Source: Rhodobacter sp. (GTDB taxonomy: Bacteria; Pseudomonadota; Alphaproteobacteria; Rhodobacterales; Rhodobacteraceae). From it: DNA of 64,000 nt. The notes under the pieces are model-generated. The model was not told the origin of the DNA. It searched no databases and worked only from the letters and a program-made list of their open reading frames with translations. Positions 51,574-61,105 of this stretch are shown here, one piece after another (position 1 is the first letter of the stretch; each line of letters starts with the position of its first letter). The translations under genes and the position numbers were made by a program. The DNA is taken from contig JASJDP010000010.1 in assembly GCA_030065095.1 (NCBI GenBank), positions 1-64,000 on the forward strand, written 5' to 3'.

Positions 51574-54500
51574 ATGTCTTTCCTTTGGCCCAACTTCATC
51601 TTCGGCACCTCGAGCTCTGATGTCCTGAACGGAACGAACACGAACGACTGGATCTTCGGTTTTTTCGGCGACGACTATTTGTCCGGGCTGGGTGGCGATG
51701 ATCGGTTATTCGGCGGGTTCGGCAACGACACCATCCGGGGTGGCGAGGGCGATGACCGGATCAACGGAGGCCTTGGGTTCGACGTCGCGGTCTATTCGGG
51801 CCGGGTTCAGGATTATTCGATCACGCAAATCGGCCGCGGGCCCTGGCAGCACACCCTTGTCGCATCGACCGGGGCAGTCGACGACCCCGGCACCGACCGT
51901 CTGAGAGGCGTCGAGGCGCTCTATTTCGCGGCGGACGACTACACATTATTCATCGACGGCACGGACAATGCGGTGCTGGCCGGAGACGATGCCATATCGG
52001 CCAGCGAAGACGGGACGACGGTCGTCGCGGCGTCCGTCCTGCTGGCAAACGACCAGGAATTCGACGGCGACACCACGCAAATCATCGGCGTTTCGGGCAC
52101 CAGCGTTGCCGGCGCAACGGTATCGCTGGCGGCCGGGTCGATCGTCTATGATCCCGGCAGCCGGTTCGATACGCTGCCCGGCGGCGCGACCGAGACCGAC
52201 ACGTTCACCTACACGGTGACCGACGGCAATGGCGGCACGGATACGGCGACGGTCACCGTCACGATCAACGGTGTCAACGACGACCCGGTGCTTACGGCCC
52301 TGAGCGCCGTCACCATCGACGAGAACACCGCATCGGTGCCGGCAGGCATCGGTGCAACCGACGTCGACAGCACCAATCTCACCTTTTCGATTTCCGGAAC
52401 CGACGCGGACCTCTTCAGCATTGATGCCGCCACCGGCGCGTTGAACTTCCTCTCGCCTCCGGATTTTGAGGATCCCCAGGACGTGGGGGGTGACAACACC
52501 TATGACGTGACCGTGACGGTCGAAGACGGCAACGGCGGCAACGACAGTGCCGACATTGCGGTTTCAGTGGCCGATGTGCTGGAAATTCCCGAGGTCGACG
52601 CCCGGATCAACGAGTTCCACTATGACAACGCGGGCGGCGATGTCGGTGAATTCGTCGAGATACGCACCGCCGCGGGCGACGATGTCTCGGCGCTGACCAT
52701 CGAATTGTACAACGGCTCGTCCAGCCAGCTGAACGTCTACAACTCGGTGAGCGTCGCCGGCTTGACCATGACAACGGACGGCACTTACGACTACTATGTC
52801 TGGGAGCCGTCGAGCATCCAGAACGGCTCTCCCGACGGTATTGCATTGTCGAACGGCGGAACGGTGATCGAGTTCCTCAGCTACGAGGGCACATTCACGG
52901 CGGTCGATGGCAGCGCGGCAGGCCTGACCTCGACCGATATTGGCCAGGAGGAAGGTTCCGGCACGCCCATCGGCGACTCGCTTCAGCGCCTGGCCGACGG
53001 CACATGGGACGCGCCCCGGGCCGAGACAAAGGGGGCTGCCAATGACGTAGCCCCGACCATCGTGATCAATGAGGTACTGGTCAGCACCACTGGAAGCGAT
53101 GTCGAGTTCCTGGAAATCTTCGGCACGCCGGGCACATCCCTTGCCGGTCTCAGCATCGTCAATATCGAAAGCGGCGATGCCAGCGGCAACATCGACAACC
53201 GGTTCGACCTGCCCGCCGATGCGGAAATCGGCGACAACGGATTCTACCTTGTCGGCAATTCGCTGGTCGGCTCGCTGGGCGTCACGCCGAACGCGACCAT
53301 TCCGGGCAATTTCTTTGAAAACTCGTCCTCGACCATCGCCCTGCTTGAGACCGCTTCGATCTCGGGCAGCACTGTGGACGGCACCGAGACGGTAATCGAC
53401 GCCATTGCGCTGTCTGACGGCGACGCCTCCGAAACCTTCTACTACGGCGCACAGGTTCTCGGCCCCGACGGCAGTTTCTACCCCTCTGCGGCGGGACGGT
53501 TCCCGGATGGCGGCGATTGGCAACTGATCGATGCGTTCAGCCCTGCCGGGAATAACACCACGCCCACTGCAGGAGACGGCGGCGGCACTGGCGGGCCGGA
53601 GGAAAAGCTGATCTCGGAAATTCAGGGCGACGGGGCGGCCTCGGCGCTGGAAGGCCAGCAGGTCATCGTCGAGGCCATCGTCGTCGGCGATTTCCAGGAC
53701 GGCGGGCTGGGCGCGAACGGTGATCTGAACGGATTCTACCTGCAAGAGGAAGACGCGGACGCGGACGGCGACGCGCTGACATCCGAGGGCATCTTCGTCT
53801 TCGACGGGTTCTCGCCCGGCACCGACGTGCAGGTGGGTGACAAGGTCCGGATCACCGGCACCGTCACCGAGTTCTTCGGCGAGACCCAATTGTCGGGTCT
53901 GACCGACATTCAGATCGTCTCTGGCGGAAACACGTTGCCGACGGCGGCTCAGATCACCTTCCCCGTCGCGAAGGTTACCACCAACTCGAACGGCGAACTG
54001 ATCGCCGATCTCGAGGCCTATGAGGGCATGCTGGTGACGCTGCCACAAGAGATGACCGTGTCGGACCTGTTCACGCTCGGCCGTTTCGGCGACATCGGGC
54101 TGCAGCAGGGCGGGTTGCTGGAGACCTTTACGCAGGCCAACGCGCCCAGCGTCGCCGGTTTCCAGGCCTTCCAGGAAACCGCGGTCAAGAATGCGGTGCT
54201 GCTGGACGATGGTTTCACCACCCAGAACCCGGACACGATCCCGTTCGAGATTGATGGCGAGCCCGGCAATATCGCCGGTCAATTCGACGCGGGCGACCCG
54301 CTGAGCGCGGGCGACACCGTCACCGGCATCACCGGCGTCCTGCGCTACGGCACCGGATCGGGGTCGTTTGGCGACGAAGCCTACCGGATCAACCCGACCG
54401 AGGCCCCGGTCTTCGTCGACGACGTGCCGAGGGACGGCACCGCCCCGGATGTGGGCGGCACGATCATCGTCTCCTCGTTCAACCTGTTGAACTTCTTCAC

Positions 54501-55536
54501 CACCATCGATGACGGCACCGCCACGTCAGGGCCCAACAGCCTGCAACCCCGCGGCGCCGATAGCCTCGACGAGTTCCTGCGCCAGACGGACAAGCTGATC
54601 GCGGCCTTGGCGGAGGTCGGCGCCGATGTCTTCGGATTGGTGGAACTTGAAAACGAGTACGGCGACCAGAACGGCGATGGCCTGTTCTCGCTGCAATACA
54701 TCGTCGATGCGCTGAACTCGACGATCCCGGGCGCGGCCTATGATTTCGTCGATCCGGGCGTGCCTTATGGCGACACCGGCGACGCGATCATGGTCGGCAT
54801 GATCTACAACACCAACACGGTCGAAATCGCCGCGGGCACCAACCCTGCCATCCTGACCGACGCCCTGCTGCCGAGCCTTGGGCTGAATTTCGGCAACCCG
54901 GTCTTCGACGGCCCCGGCACCAGCCGCGCGCCGCTGGCGGCGACATTCACCGAAATCTCGTCGGGCGAGGAATTCACTGTTGCGGTCAACCACTTCAAGT
55001 CGAAGGGCTCGATCAGCCCGTTCGGCAACAACGCCGGCATCGGCGACGGCACAGGCAACAACAACGAGGCGCGGCTGCAGGCGGCGCAGGCGCTCGACGC
55101 TTGGCTCGACACCAACCCGACCGGAACGTCCGACCCGGACACTCTGATCATCGGTGACCTCAACGCCTATGCGATGGAAGACCCGGTAACGTTCCTGAAG
55201 AGCGAGGGCTATGTCGATCAGGTCGAGGTGTTCCTTCCGGTGGACGAGTTTGCGTTTTCCTTCGGCTTCCCGGTTGATCTGAACACCAGCCCGTCGGTCC
55301 AATCCTTTGGCGCGCTTGACTACGGGTTTGCAAGTGCATCGCTGGCCAGCCAGGTGACAGGCGCCGCAGAATGGCACATCAACGCGCTTGAAGCCTCGGC
55401 GCTGGACTACAATACCGAGTTTAAGCCGCAGTCCCAGATCGACGATCTATATGCCGCGGACGGGTTCCGTTCGTCCGACCACGACCCGCTGGTCATCGGT
55501 CTCGATCTTGGCCCGCCGGACACGTTGCTGTCGTAA
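51574..55536 (+). CDS. Large secreted RTX nuclease (ExeM/NucH-like)
   Basis: The 1320-residue protein has, in order: RTX calcium repeats (about 20-75; GGDDRLFGG, GGEGDDRINGG), two Ig/cadherin-like beta domains (about 140-340), two lamin-tail domains (starting about 343 with RINEFHYDN and about 496 with VINEVLVS), a YhcR-type OB-fold (about 679-800; ISEIQGDG), and a C-terminal endonuclease/exonuclease/phosphatase domain (about 963-1310) with LVELENEY (Glu about 1022), GDLNAYAMEDP (about 1193) and SSDHDPLVIG (about 1300). The catalytic residues are present. It likely degrades extracellular DNA for biofilm control or phosphorus supply. ATG 51574 has GGAG upstream. Confidence 0.88.
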   Translation: MSFLWPNFIFGTSSSDVLNGTNTNDWIFGFFGDDYLSGLGGDDRLFGGFGNDTIRGGEGDDRINGGLGFDVAVYSGRVQDYSITQIGRGPWQHTLVASTGAVDDPGTDRLRGVEALYFAADDYTLFIDGTDNAVLAGDDAISASEDGTTVVAASVLLANDQEFDGDTTQIIGVSGTSVAGATVSLAAGSIVYDPGSRFDTLPGGATETDTFTYTVTDGNGGTDTATVTVTINGVNDDPVLTALSAVTIDENTASVPAGIGATDVDSTNLTFSISGTDADLFSIDAATGALNFLSPPDFEDPQDVGGDNTYDVTVTVEDGNGGNDSADIAVSVADVLEIPEVDARINEFHYDNAGGDVGEFVEIRTAAGDDVSALTIELYNGSSSQLNVYNSVSVAGLTMTTDGTYDYYVWEPSSIQNGSPDGIALSNGGTVIEFLSYEGTFTAVDGSAAGLTSTDIGQEEGSGTPIGDSLQRLADGTWDAPRAETKGAANDVAPTIVINEVLVSTTGSDVEFLEIFGTPGTSLAGLSIVNIESGDASGNIDNRFDLPADAEIGDNGFYLVGNSLVGSLGVTPNATIPGNFFENSSSTIALLETASISGSTVDGTETVIDAIALSDGDASETFYYGAQVLGPDGSFYPSAAGRFPDGGDWQLIDAFSPAGNNTTPTAGDGGGTGGPEEKLISEIQGDGAASALEGQQVIVEAIVVGDFQDGGLGANGDLNGFYLQEEDADADGDALTSEGIFVFDGFSPGTDVQVGDKVRITGTVTEFFGETQLSGLTDIQIVSGGNTLPTAAQITFPVAKVTTNSNGELIADLEAYEGMLVTLPQEMTVSDLFTLGRFGDIGLQQGGLLETFTQANAPSVAGFQAFQETAVKNAVLLDDGFTTQNPDTIPFEIDGEPGNIAGQFDAGDPLSAGDTVTGITGVLRYGTGSGSFGDEAYRINPTEAPVFVDDVPRDGTAPDVGGTIIVSSFNLLNFFTTIDDGTATSGPNSLQPRGADSLDEFLRQTDKLIAALAEVGADVFGLVELENEYGDQNGDGLFSLQYIVDALNSTIPGAAYDFVDPGVPYGDTGDAIMVGMIYNTNTVEIAAGTNPAILTDALLPSLGLNFGNPVFDGPGTSRAPLAATFTEISSGEEFTVAVNHFKSKGSISPFGNNAGIGDGTGNNNEARLQAAQALDAWLDTNPTGTSDPDTLIIGDLNAYAMEDPVTFLKSEGYVDQVEVFLPVDEFAFSFGFPVDLNTSPSVQSFGALDYGFASASLASQVTGAAEWHINALEASALDYNTEFKPQSQIDDLYAADGFRSSDHDPLVIGLDLGPPDTLLS

Positions 55537-55683
55537 CAACAAACTCGCGCGGCCGGGTACTGCGCCCGGTCGTGCGGTTCAGAGCCTTTTTCAGCGAAAT
55601 CAGCCCTGAACGCCCATCAGGGTTGGCCGAACTGAGAGAATGACCTTCCGGACCCGGATACTGCGGATTGGTGGCGTCATTCG

Positions 55684-56085
55684 GATGTGGTGATCGTCGA
55701 CGTCGCCACATCAGGATGACGCTGGCGACCTTGCCGTTGGAACGACCCGTGGCGATGTTTGTCGGCCAGAGCGACGACGGGCTGACCAAGGCCGCGATCG
55801 CGGCCGGGATCTCTGCCTATGTGGTCGACGATCTGCGCCCCGACCGGCTGCACCCGGTGATGGCGCGGTTCAACGTCTTCCGACGGATGCGCGATGAGTT
55901 GAGCGAGACCAAGCGCGCGCGGGAGGAACGCAAGGTGATCGACCGCGCCAGGGGGCTCTCCAGGAAGGCGGGCGGGATCGACGAGGACGCGGCCTACGCG
56001 ATCCTGCGCAGGGCGTCGATGGACAAGGGCAAGCGGATCACCGAGGTCGCGTCGGCCATCGTTACCGCAGCGGAGCTCTTGTCGG
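55684..56085 (+). pseudogene. nasT: nasT remnant (ANTAR response regulator of nitrate assimilation), truncated and frameshifted
   Basis: A receiver-domain strand DVVIVDVATS is encoded at about 55684-55713. A shift of frame near 55713-55719 then leads into ATLPLERPVAMFVGQSDDGLTKAAIAAGISAYVVDDL and the ANTAR RNA-binding helices (RKVIDRARGLSRKAGGIDEDAAYAILRRASMDKGKRITEVA, in sections). The first half of the receiver domain is missing. Normal NasT binds hairpins in nas leader RNA to prevent termination and is inhibited by NasS. Its stop codon also appears lost, so the frame runs on over the nasS start. Confidence 0.8.
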
Positions 56086-56104
56086 GAGCCTTACGTCGCT
56101 TTCG

Positions 56105-57022
56105 GTGGGCTTCATTCCGCTGGTCGATGCCGCGCCGTTGATCGTCGCGCAGGAGATGGGCTTCGCGCGCGAAGAGGGGCTGAAGCCGGAACTTGTCCGC
56201 GCGCCGTCCTGGTCGTCGGTGCGGGATATGCTGGCCTTTGGTCGCGTGGATACGGCGCATATGCTGGCGCCGGTGCCGGTTGCGATGGCGCGCGGGATCG
56301 GCGGCGTCACCCCGCCGATCTCGGCACTTATGGTGTTGTCAGTCAATGGAAATGTCATCGGGGTGAGCCGCGATCTGGCCGAACGGCTCAGGGGTGCGGG
56401 CCACGATTTCGGCATTGCGGACGCGCATCGCGCCGGGCGCGATCTGGTTGCGGCGGGTGCGCCGCTGCGCTCGGTGTGCCGTTCCGCATTCTCGATGCAT
56501 GCAGAGCTGCTGTACTCCTGGCTCTCTGCCCCGGGCCTGCCGGTGCCGCAAAGTTTCGAGATCCGAACCATTCCGCCACCCCTGATGGCCGACGCTATGG
56601 CTGCGGGCGAGATCGATGCGTTTTGCGTCAGCGAGCCTTGGGGCTCGAAAACGGTCGAATGCGGGGTCGGGGCGTTGATCCTGCCCGGCTGCGCGATCTG
56701 GAGCTTTGCGCAGAAAAAGGTGCTTGCCGTGCGGACGGCATGGACGGCCAAGGAGCCGGAACTGACCGGGCGGCTGATGCGCGCGGTGAGGAAGGCGAAC
56801 CGCTGGCTTGGCGACGGCGGAGCGCGCATGATGGCGGCCGATATGCTGGGGCGGCCGGGCTTGCTGGACCTTGCCCCGGATATCGTCGATCGCTCGCTGA
56901 CGGGCAGGTTCGTCGTTCTGCCATCGGGCGAGACGCGGGCGCGATATTGCCCGGCGCCAGCGAAAAGATCGAAGGCGGAATCGCCGAGGAGGCCGCCGCC
57001 GCTTCGGAAACCGGGCGCCTGA
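56105..57022 (+). pseudogene. nasS: nasS remnant (nitrate-sensing antagonist of NasT), C-terminally broken
   Basis: About 275 codons match NasS/NrtA-like cytoplasmic nitrate sensors: VGFIPLVDAAPLIVAQEMGF, then APSWSSVRDMLAFGRVDTAHMLAPVPVAMARG, a substrate-binding CmpA/NrtA fold without signal peptide. The usual start codon is absent (only a GTG within the first strand, 56105). After about 56935 the frame turns into a Pro/Arg-rich tail, indicating a frameshift and loss of the last 100 or so residues. With a broken nasT directly before it, it is unlikely to function. Confidence 0.75.
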
Positions 57023-57354
57023 TCCTCGCGCGGAACCGTTTCTTCGATGATCAGGTTTTCGATCCGCTCGGCTGATTTTGTCCACTTAATGTGTAACTGC
57101 AGCATTGCTGTGCCCGGGGACCGAGGATTCCCCCTGAATGTGCGAAAAGGACCTGCATTTGCGAGGGCGCGCAATCTTTGCCCACAGAGAGCATCGGCGC
57201 TCTCGCAAACACACCCACGACAGGGAACATTGAGCAAGGACGCTCGAACCGTCCGCGCATTCGCGCAGTGAGGGTTCTGCGGCCTTTTTTGCGCCTTCAA
57301 CCTGGCCTGGCGGCTGCCAAGACAAGAATCACGGACGGTGTGACCCGCACAGTC
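57023..57354. other. Gap between nasS and nrtA remnants
   Basis: This is the place where NasT-responsive leader hairpins would be expected before nrtA, but I cannot make out a clear pair of NasT-type stem-loops. No gene is recognised. Confidence 0.4.
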
Positions 57355-57620
57355 ATGAGCACCGCATTCGCGGCGCTGCTCGCAACCTTCGCTTCGGCCC
57401 AAATGCTGGAGTTGGAAAAGGGCGAACTCGCCTTCGGCTTCATCAAGCGGACCGACATGGCCCCGCTCGCGGTGGCGTATGAGCAGGGCTATTTCCTTGA
57501 CGAGGGCCTGTTCGTGATGCTTTAGGCGCAAGCGAACTGGCAGGTCCTTGTCGATCTCGCCCCATCCGTTCTATTCGGACGCGATCTGGTACCTGACCCA
57601 GATGCGCGGCTGGGGCGAGA
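57355..57620 (+). pseudogene. nrtA: nrtA remnant (nitrate ABC binding protein): N-terminus plus a C-terminal scrap
   Basis: The gene starts with a signal-like [16 protein letters not shown] and the NrtA opening [33 protein letters not shown] then replaces a Glu codon (57523-57525), after which AQANWQVLVD still follows the family. The frame then jumps to a C-terminal NrtA piece, HPFYSDAIWYLTQMRGWGEID (in sections, about 57557-57620). Most of the gene, about 300 codons, has been deleted. The remains run directly into nrtB. Confidence 0.78.
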
Positions 57621-57949
57621 TCGACAAGGACCTGGTGAACGTCTCCAAGGTTCTGAAGATGAACACCTAGACCAAGATCACCAAGCTGTTGCTGCCCTCG
57701 GCCCCGCCGCTGATCTTCACCGGGCTACGGCTGTCGCTGGGCGTCGGTTGGTTGGTCCTGATCGCCGCCGAGATGCCGGCCCAGAGCCCCGGGCTCGGCA
57801 AGTTCGTCTGGGACGAATTCCAGAGCGGCTCCAGCCAGTCACTGGCGAAGATCACGGTCGCAGTTCTGACTATCGGCATCATCGGTGTCCTGCCCGACCG
57901 GCTGATGTACGCGATCCAGTCGCTCTTTATCTTCACGAACCATCGGTGA
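57621..57949 (+). pseudogene. nrtB: nrtB remnant (nitrate ABC permease, C-terminal third)
   Basis: The sequence reads LVNVSKVLKMNT, an in-frame TAG (57668-57670), then [34 protein letters not shown] and the final helix [19 protein letters not shown], matching the EAA loop and last membrane helices of NrtB. The N-terminal two thirds are gone. It is fused to the nrtA C-terminal scrap without an intergenic space, which marks a deletion junction close to 57620. Confidence 0.78.
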
Positions 57950-57954
57950 GTGGC

Positions 57955-58775
57955 ATGGCACTCCTGAAACTCGACGCGGTCTCGAAAAGCTTCGGCGAAG
58001 GCGCAACACGGACGGATGTTCTGAACGCCATCGATCTGGAGGTCGCGGAGGGGAGTTCCTCGTCCTCCTCGGCTTCTCGGGGACCGGCAAGACGACGCTG
58101 ATCAACCTGCTTGCCGGGCTCGACACCCCCACCAGCGGACGGGCGACCTTTAAGGGCGCGCCGGTCGCTGGACCGGGGCCCGAGCGCGGCGTGATCTTAC
58201 AAAACTGTTCGCTGATGCAGTGGCTCACGGTCAGCGGCAACGTGGGATTGGCGGTCGACACCGTGTACCCCGGTCTGAGCCGGGCCGAGAAGACCGAAAA
58301 GGTGGCGCATTACGTGAAGACGGTGGGTCTCAGCCACGCCGCCACGCGCCGCCAGGCAGAGCTTTCGGGCGGCATGCGGCAGCGGGTGAACGTCGCGCAT
58401 GCGCTGGCAATGAACCCGGAAGTGCCGCTGCTGGACGAGCCGCTTTCGGCGCTGGATGCGCTGATCCGAGCCAACCTCGCCGATGAGATCGAGCGGATCT
58501 GGGAAGGCGAGAGAAAGACTTGCGTGCTGATCACCAATGACGTGGACGAGGCCATCGTGCTGGCCGACCGTGTGGTGATGATGACGAACGGGCCGCAGGC
58601 GACCATCGGCAAGATCGCCGAAGCCGGCCCGCCGCGCCCTTGCACCCGCAAGGCGCTTTTGGAGCACCCGGACGATTACACCTACCGGCAGGAGGTGCTC
58701 GAATTCCTCGAGAAATACGAGCACGGCACCAATCCGAAACCCAAGCCGGCACAGCCGGCCCTGGCGGCGGAGTGA
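57955..58775 (+). pseudogene. nrtD: nrtD/nasD (nitrate ABC ATPase) with a one-base frameshift
   Basis: The gene is nearly complete: MALLKLDAVSKSFGEGATRTD, DVLNAIDLEVAEG, then after one lost base near 58048-58055 EFLVLLGFSGTGKTTLINLLAG (Walker A), LSGGMRQRVNVAHAL, PLLDEPLSALDAL, ITNDVDEAIVLADRV and a charged tail. Restoring a single G in the run GAGGGGAG would rebuild the frame. The Walker A Gly-Thr-Gly-Lys-Thr and the Asn in place of the usual switch His are further deviations from the family. The surrounding genes are also broken. Confidence 0.82.
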
Positions 58776-58780
58776 GCTCT

Positions 58781-60172
58781 ATGAAGAACCTTGTAATCAT
58801 CGGCGCCGGCATGGCCGCCGGACGTCTTGTGGAACATGTGATCGAACAGGGCGGCTGGACCGTCACGCCCTTCAATGCCGAACCGCGCGGCACTTACGAC
58901 CGGATCATGCTGTCGCCCGTGCTGACCGGTGACACGACCTGCGACGAGATCGTCACCCATGACGGCGCCTTCTATGTTGAGAACGGCGTGCACTGCCGGT
59001 TCGGAGAGCGTGTCACCGCCATCGATCGCGCTGCCAGGACAGTCACCGGCGAACGCGGCGCGCCTGTATCTTACGACAAGCTGGTCATCGCCACCGGCTC
59101 GGACCCTTTCATGATCCCACTGCCGGGCCACTACCTCGAGGGCGTCATCGCCTATCGAGATCTGGAAGACACCAAGCGTATAATGGCGCTGCGGCCTGGT
59201 CAAAAGGCGGTAGTGATCGGTGGCGGACTTCTTGGACTCGAGGCGGCGGCAGGCAGGCATGCCGGTGGAATCGACGTCACCGTGGTGCATCTGACGGGCC
59301 ACCTGATGGAGCCCCAGCTCGACGAAGCGGCCGGGTACCTTCTGCGCAAGGAGCTCGTGGGGCGCGGGATCAAGGTGCTGTGTTCGTCCGACTCCAACAA
59401 GATCCTTGGTGAGAACGGACGCGTGAAGGCGCTGGTGCTGGACAACGGAACCGAGCTGCCTTGCGACCTGGTGTGCATGGCCGTTGGCATTCGGCCCAGT
59501 ACCGCGCTGGCGCAAACCGCCGGGCTCGCCGGCGGCAAGGGCATCCATGTGGACGACCAGATGGTGACCTCGGATGAAGACATCCTTGCCGTCGACAAAT
59601 GTGTGGAGCACCAGGGCGCACTCGTCGGCCTCGTCGCGCCGCTTTACGACCAGTCCAGGGTCGCGGCGAAAACCCTGGGCTGCGAACTCGCTGCTTTCGT
59701 CAACCGCGAGACCGCGACCAAGCTCAAGGTCACTGGCTGCGATCTCTTCAGCGCGGGCGACTTTGCCGAAGACGACGCCCGCGACGACATCGTCTTCCGC
59801 GACCCGGCCCGCGGCGTCTACAAGCGCCTCGTCCTTCAGGACAACCGGCTGACCGGCGCGGTGATGTATGGCGACACCGCCGATGGCGGCTGGTTCCACG
59901 GTCTGATCAAGGACAAGACCGATATCGCCGAGATGCGCGACACACTCATCTTCGGGCCCGCCTTTCAGGGAGGGGCCGCGCTGGACCCAATGGCGGCCGT
60001 TGCAGCCTTACCGGCCGACGCAGAAATCTGCGGCTGCAACGGCATCTGCAATGGCCGGATCGTCGAGGCCATCGAGGGCGGCGCGAGCACGTTGGAGACG
60101 CTGCGTGCCATCGCCGATGCCGCCGACAAGCGCAACGTGACGACGGTACCGAGGGCTTTGAAGCCGCGCTGA
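58781..60172 (+). pseudogene. nirB: nirB remnant (assimilatory nitrite reductase large subunit, N-terminal half)
   Basis: The open frame encodes 463 residues. About 1-450 match the FAD/NAD half of NirB: VIIGAGMAAGRLVEHVIEQG, TYDRIMLSPVLTGD, VVIGGGLLGLEAAAG, LFSAGDFAEDD, and the start of the BFD [2Fe-2S] domain, CGCNGICNGRIVEAIEGG. The second BFD cysteine pair and the whole sirohaem/[4Fe-4S] reductase half (about 350 residues) are missing. The last ten or so residues (VTTVPRALKPR) come from a frame of nasA. A short flavoprotein product could be made, but it cannot reduce nitrite. Confidence 0.82.
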
Positions 60173-60794
60173 CGGCCGCACAGTCCGGCAATAGCAGCGA
60201 CACCGGTCTCACGCCGCAAGAAGTCGCCACCTTCCATACCATGTTCGCCCGCACGGAGCGGGTGGTGACCGTCTTCGCCCAGGGTGTGAACCAATCGACT
60301 AGCGGCACCGACAAGGTCAACGCGATTCTGAACTGCCATCTGGCGACGGGCCGCATCGGCAAGCCGGGCATGGGGCCGTTCAGCGTCACCGGCCAGCCCA
60401 ACGCCATGGGCGGGCGCGAAGCCGGAGGGCTTGCGAACATGCTCGCCGCGCATCTCGACCTGGAGAACGCCGAGCACCGGGCGGCGGAGCGGAATTTCTG
60501 GACGGCACCCGAGATCCCCGACCGTCAGGGCCTGAGGGTCGTCGACATGTTCCGCGCCGTGGGGGAGGGCCGGATCAAGGCGCTCTGGATCGCCTGCACC
60601 ACTCCCGCGGTGTCAATGCCCGAGGCCGGTGCCGTGGCCGACGCCATCGCCGAATGCGACGCCACCGTGGTCAGCGACATCGCCGGTCACACCGATACAG
60701 CGCCGCCATCGGCGCGGGAAAAAGCTGCGGGTCCTGCAAGCCCGAAATTGCCGCGTTGATCCACCGCTTCGCCATGCGCGAAGCCGCCGAATAG
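60140..60794 (+). pseudogene. nasA: nasA remnant (assimilatory nitrate reductase): middle segment and C-terminal Fe-S tail
   Basis: From about 60140 the sequence reads TEGFEAALTAAQ, FARTERVVTVFAQGVNQS, DKVNAILNCHLATGRIGKPGMGPFSVTGQPNAMGGREAGGLANML (in sections) and VDMFRAVGEGRIKALWIACTTPAVSMPEA, the central molybdopterin-domain region of NasA. At about 60705 it jumps to GAGKSCGSCKPEIAALIHRF, the C-terminal BFD-type [2Fe-2S] domain, ending at a TAG at 60792-60794. The N-terminal third (with the [4Fe-4S] cysteines) and a large part of the C-terminal half are gone. Confidence 0.8.
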
Positions 60795-61105
60795 CGGGGA
60801 CACGCCGATGCAATCCTGTCAAGCTCCCAACACTTAGCGCCACAATCCGGTCGGCGCACCGGTGGCTCTGCTCAAGTGTTTCAACCGATCGGCCGAGTGA
60901 AAGCGCAGGGATGCTCCGCATCTGTATTTGACACTGCATCTCCGCGATTGCTGCAATCGATGCGGTGTCTCCGCCGAACTGAGCTGCATTGTGCGACAGC
61001 GCTTGACGATTCGGGGCTGCGGCGCCTAGCCTTTTGGTAAGGGGCGCTCCGCTACCGCCGGACAATCTGGCCGCACGCGCTCATTCTCGCGGCGAGGCGT
61101 TTGCG
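60795..61105. other. Intergenic region between nasA remnant and protease gene
   Basis: No gene or recognised motif is seen; short minus-strand frames have no family similarity. The protease promoter should lie here. Confidence 0.45.

Noticed and set aside
57061-57085. Possible insertion-sequence end (TGTCCACTTAATGTG) after the nasS remnant
   Set aside because: No matching inverted copy or transposase was found around it, so an element boundary cannot be supported.
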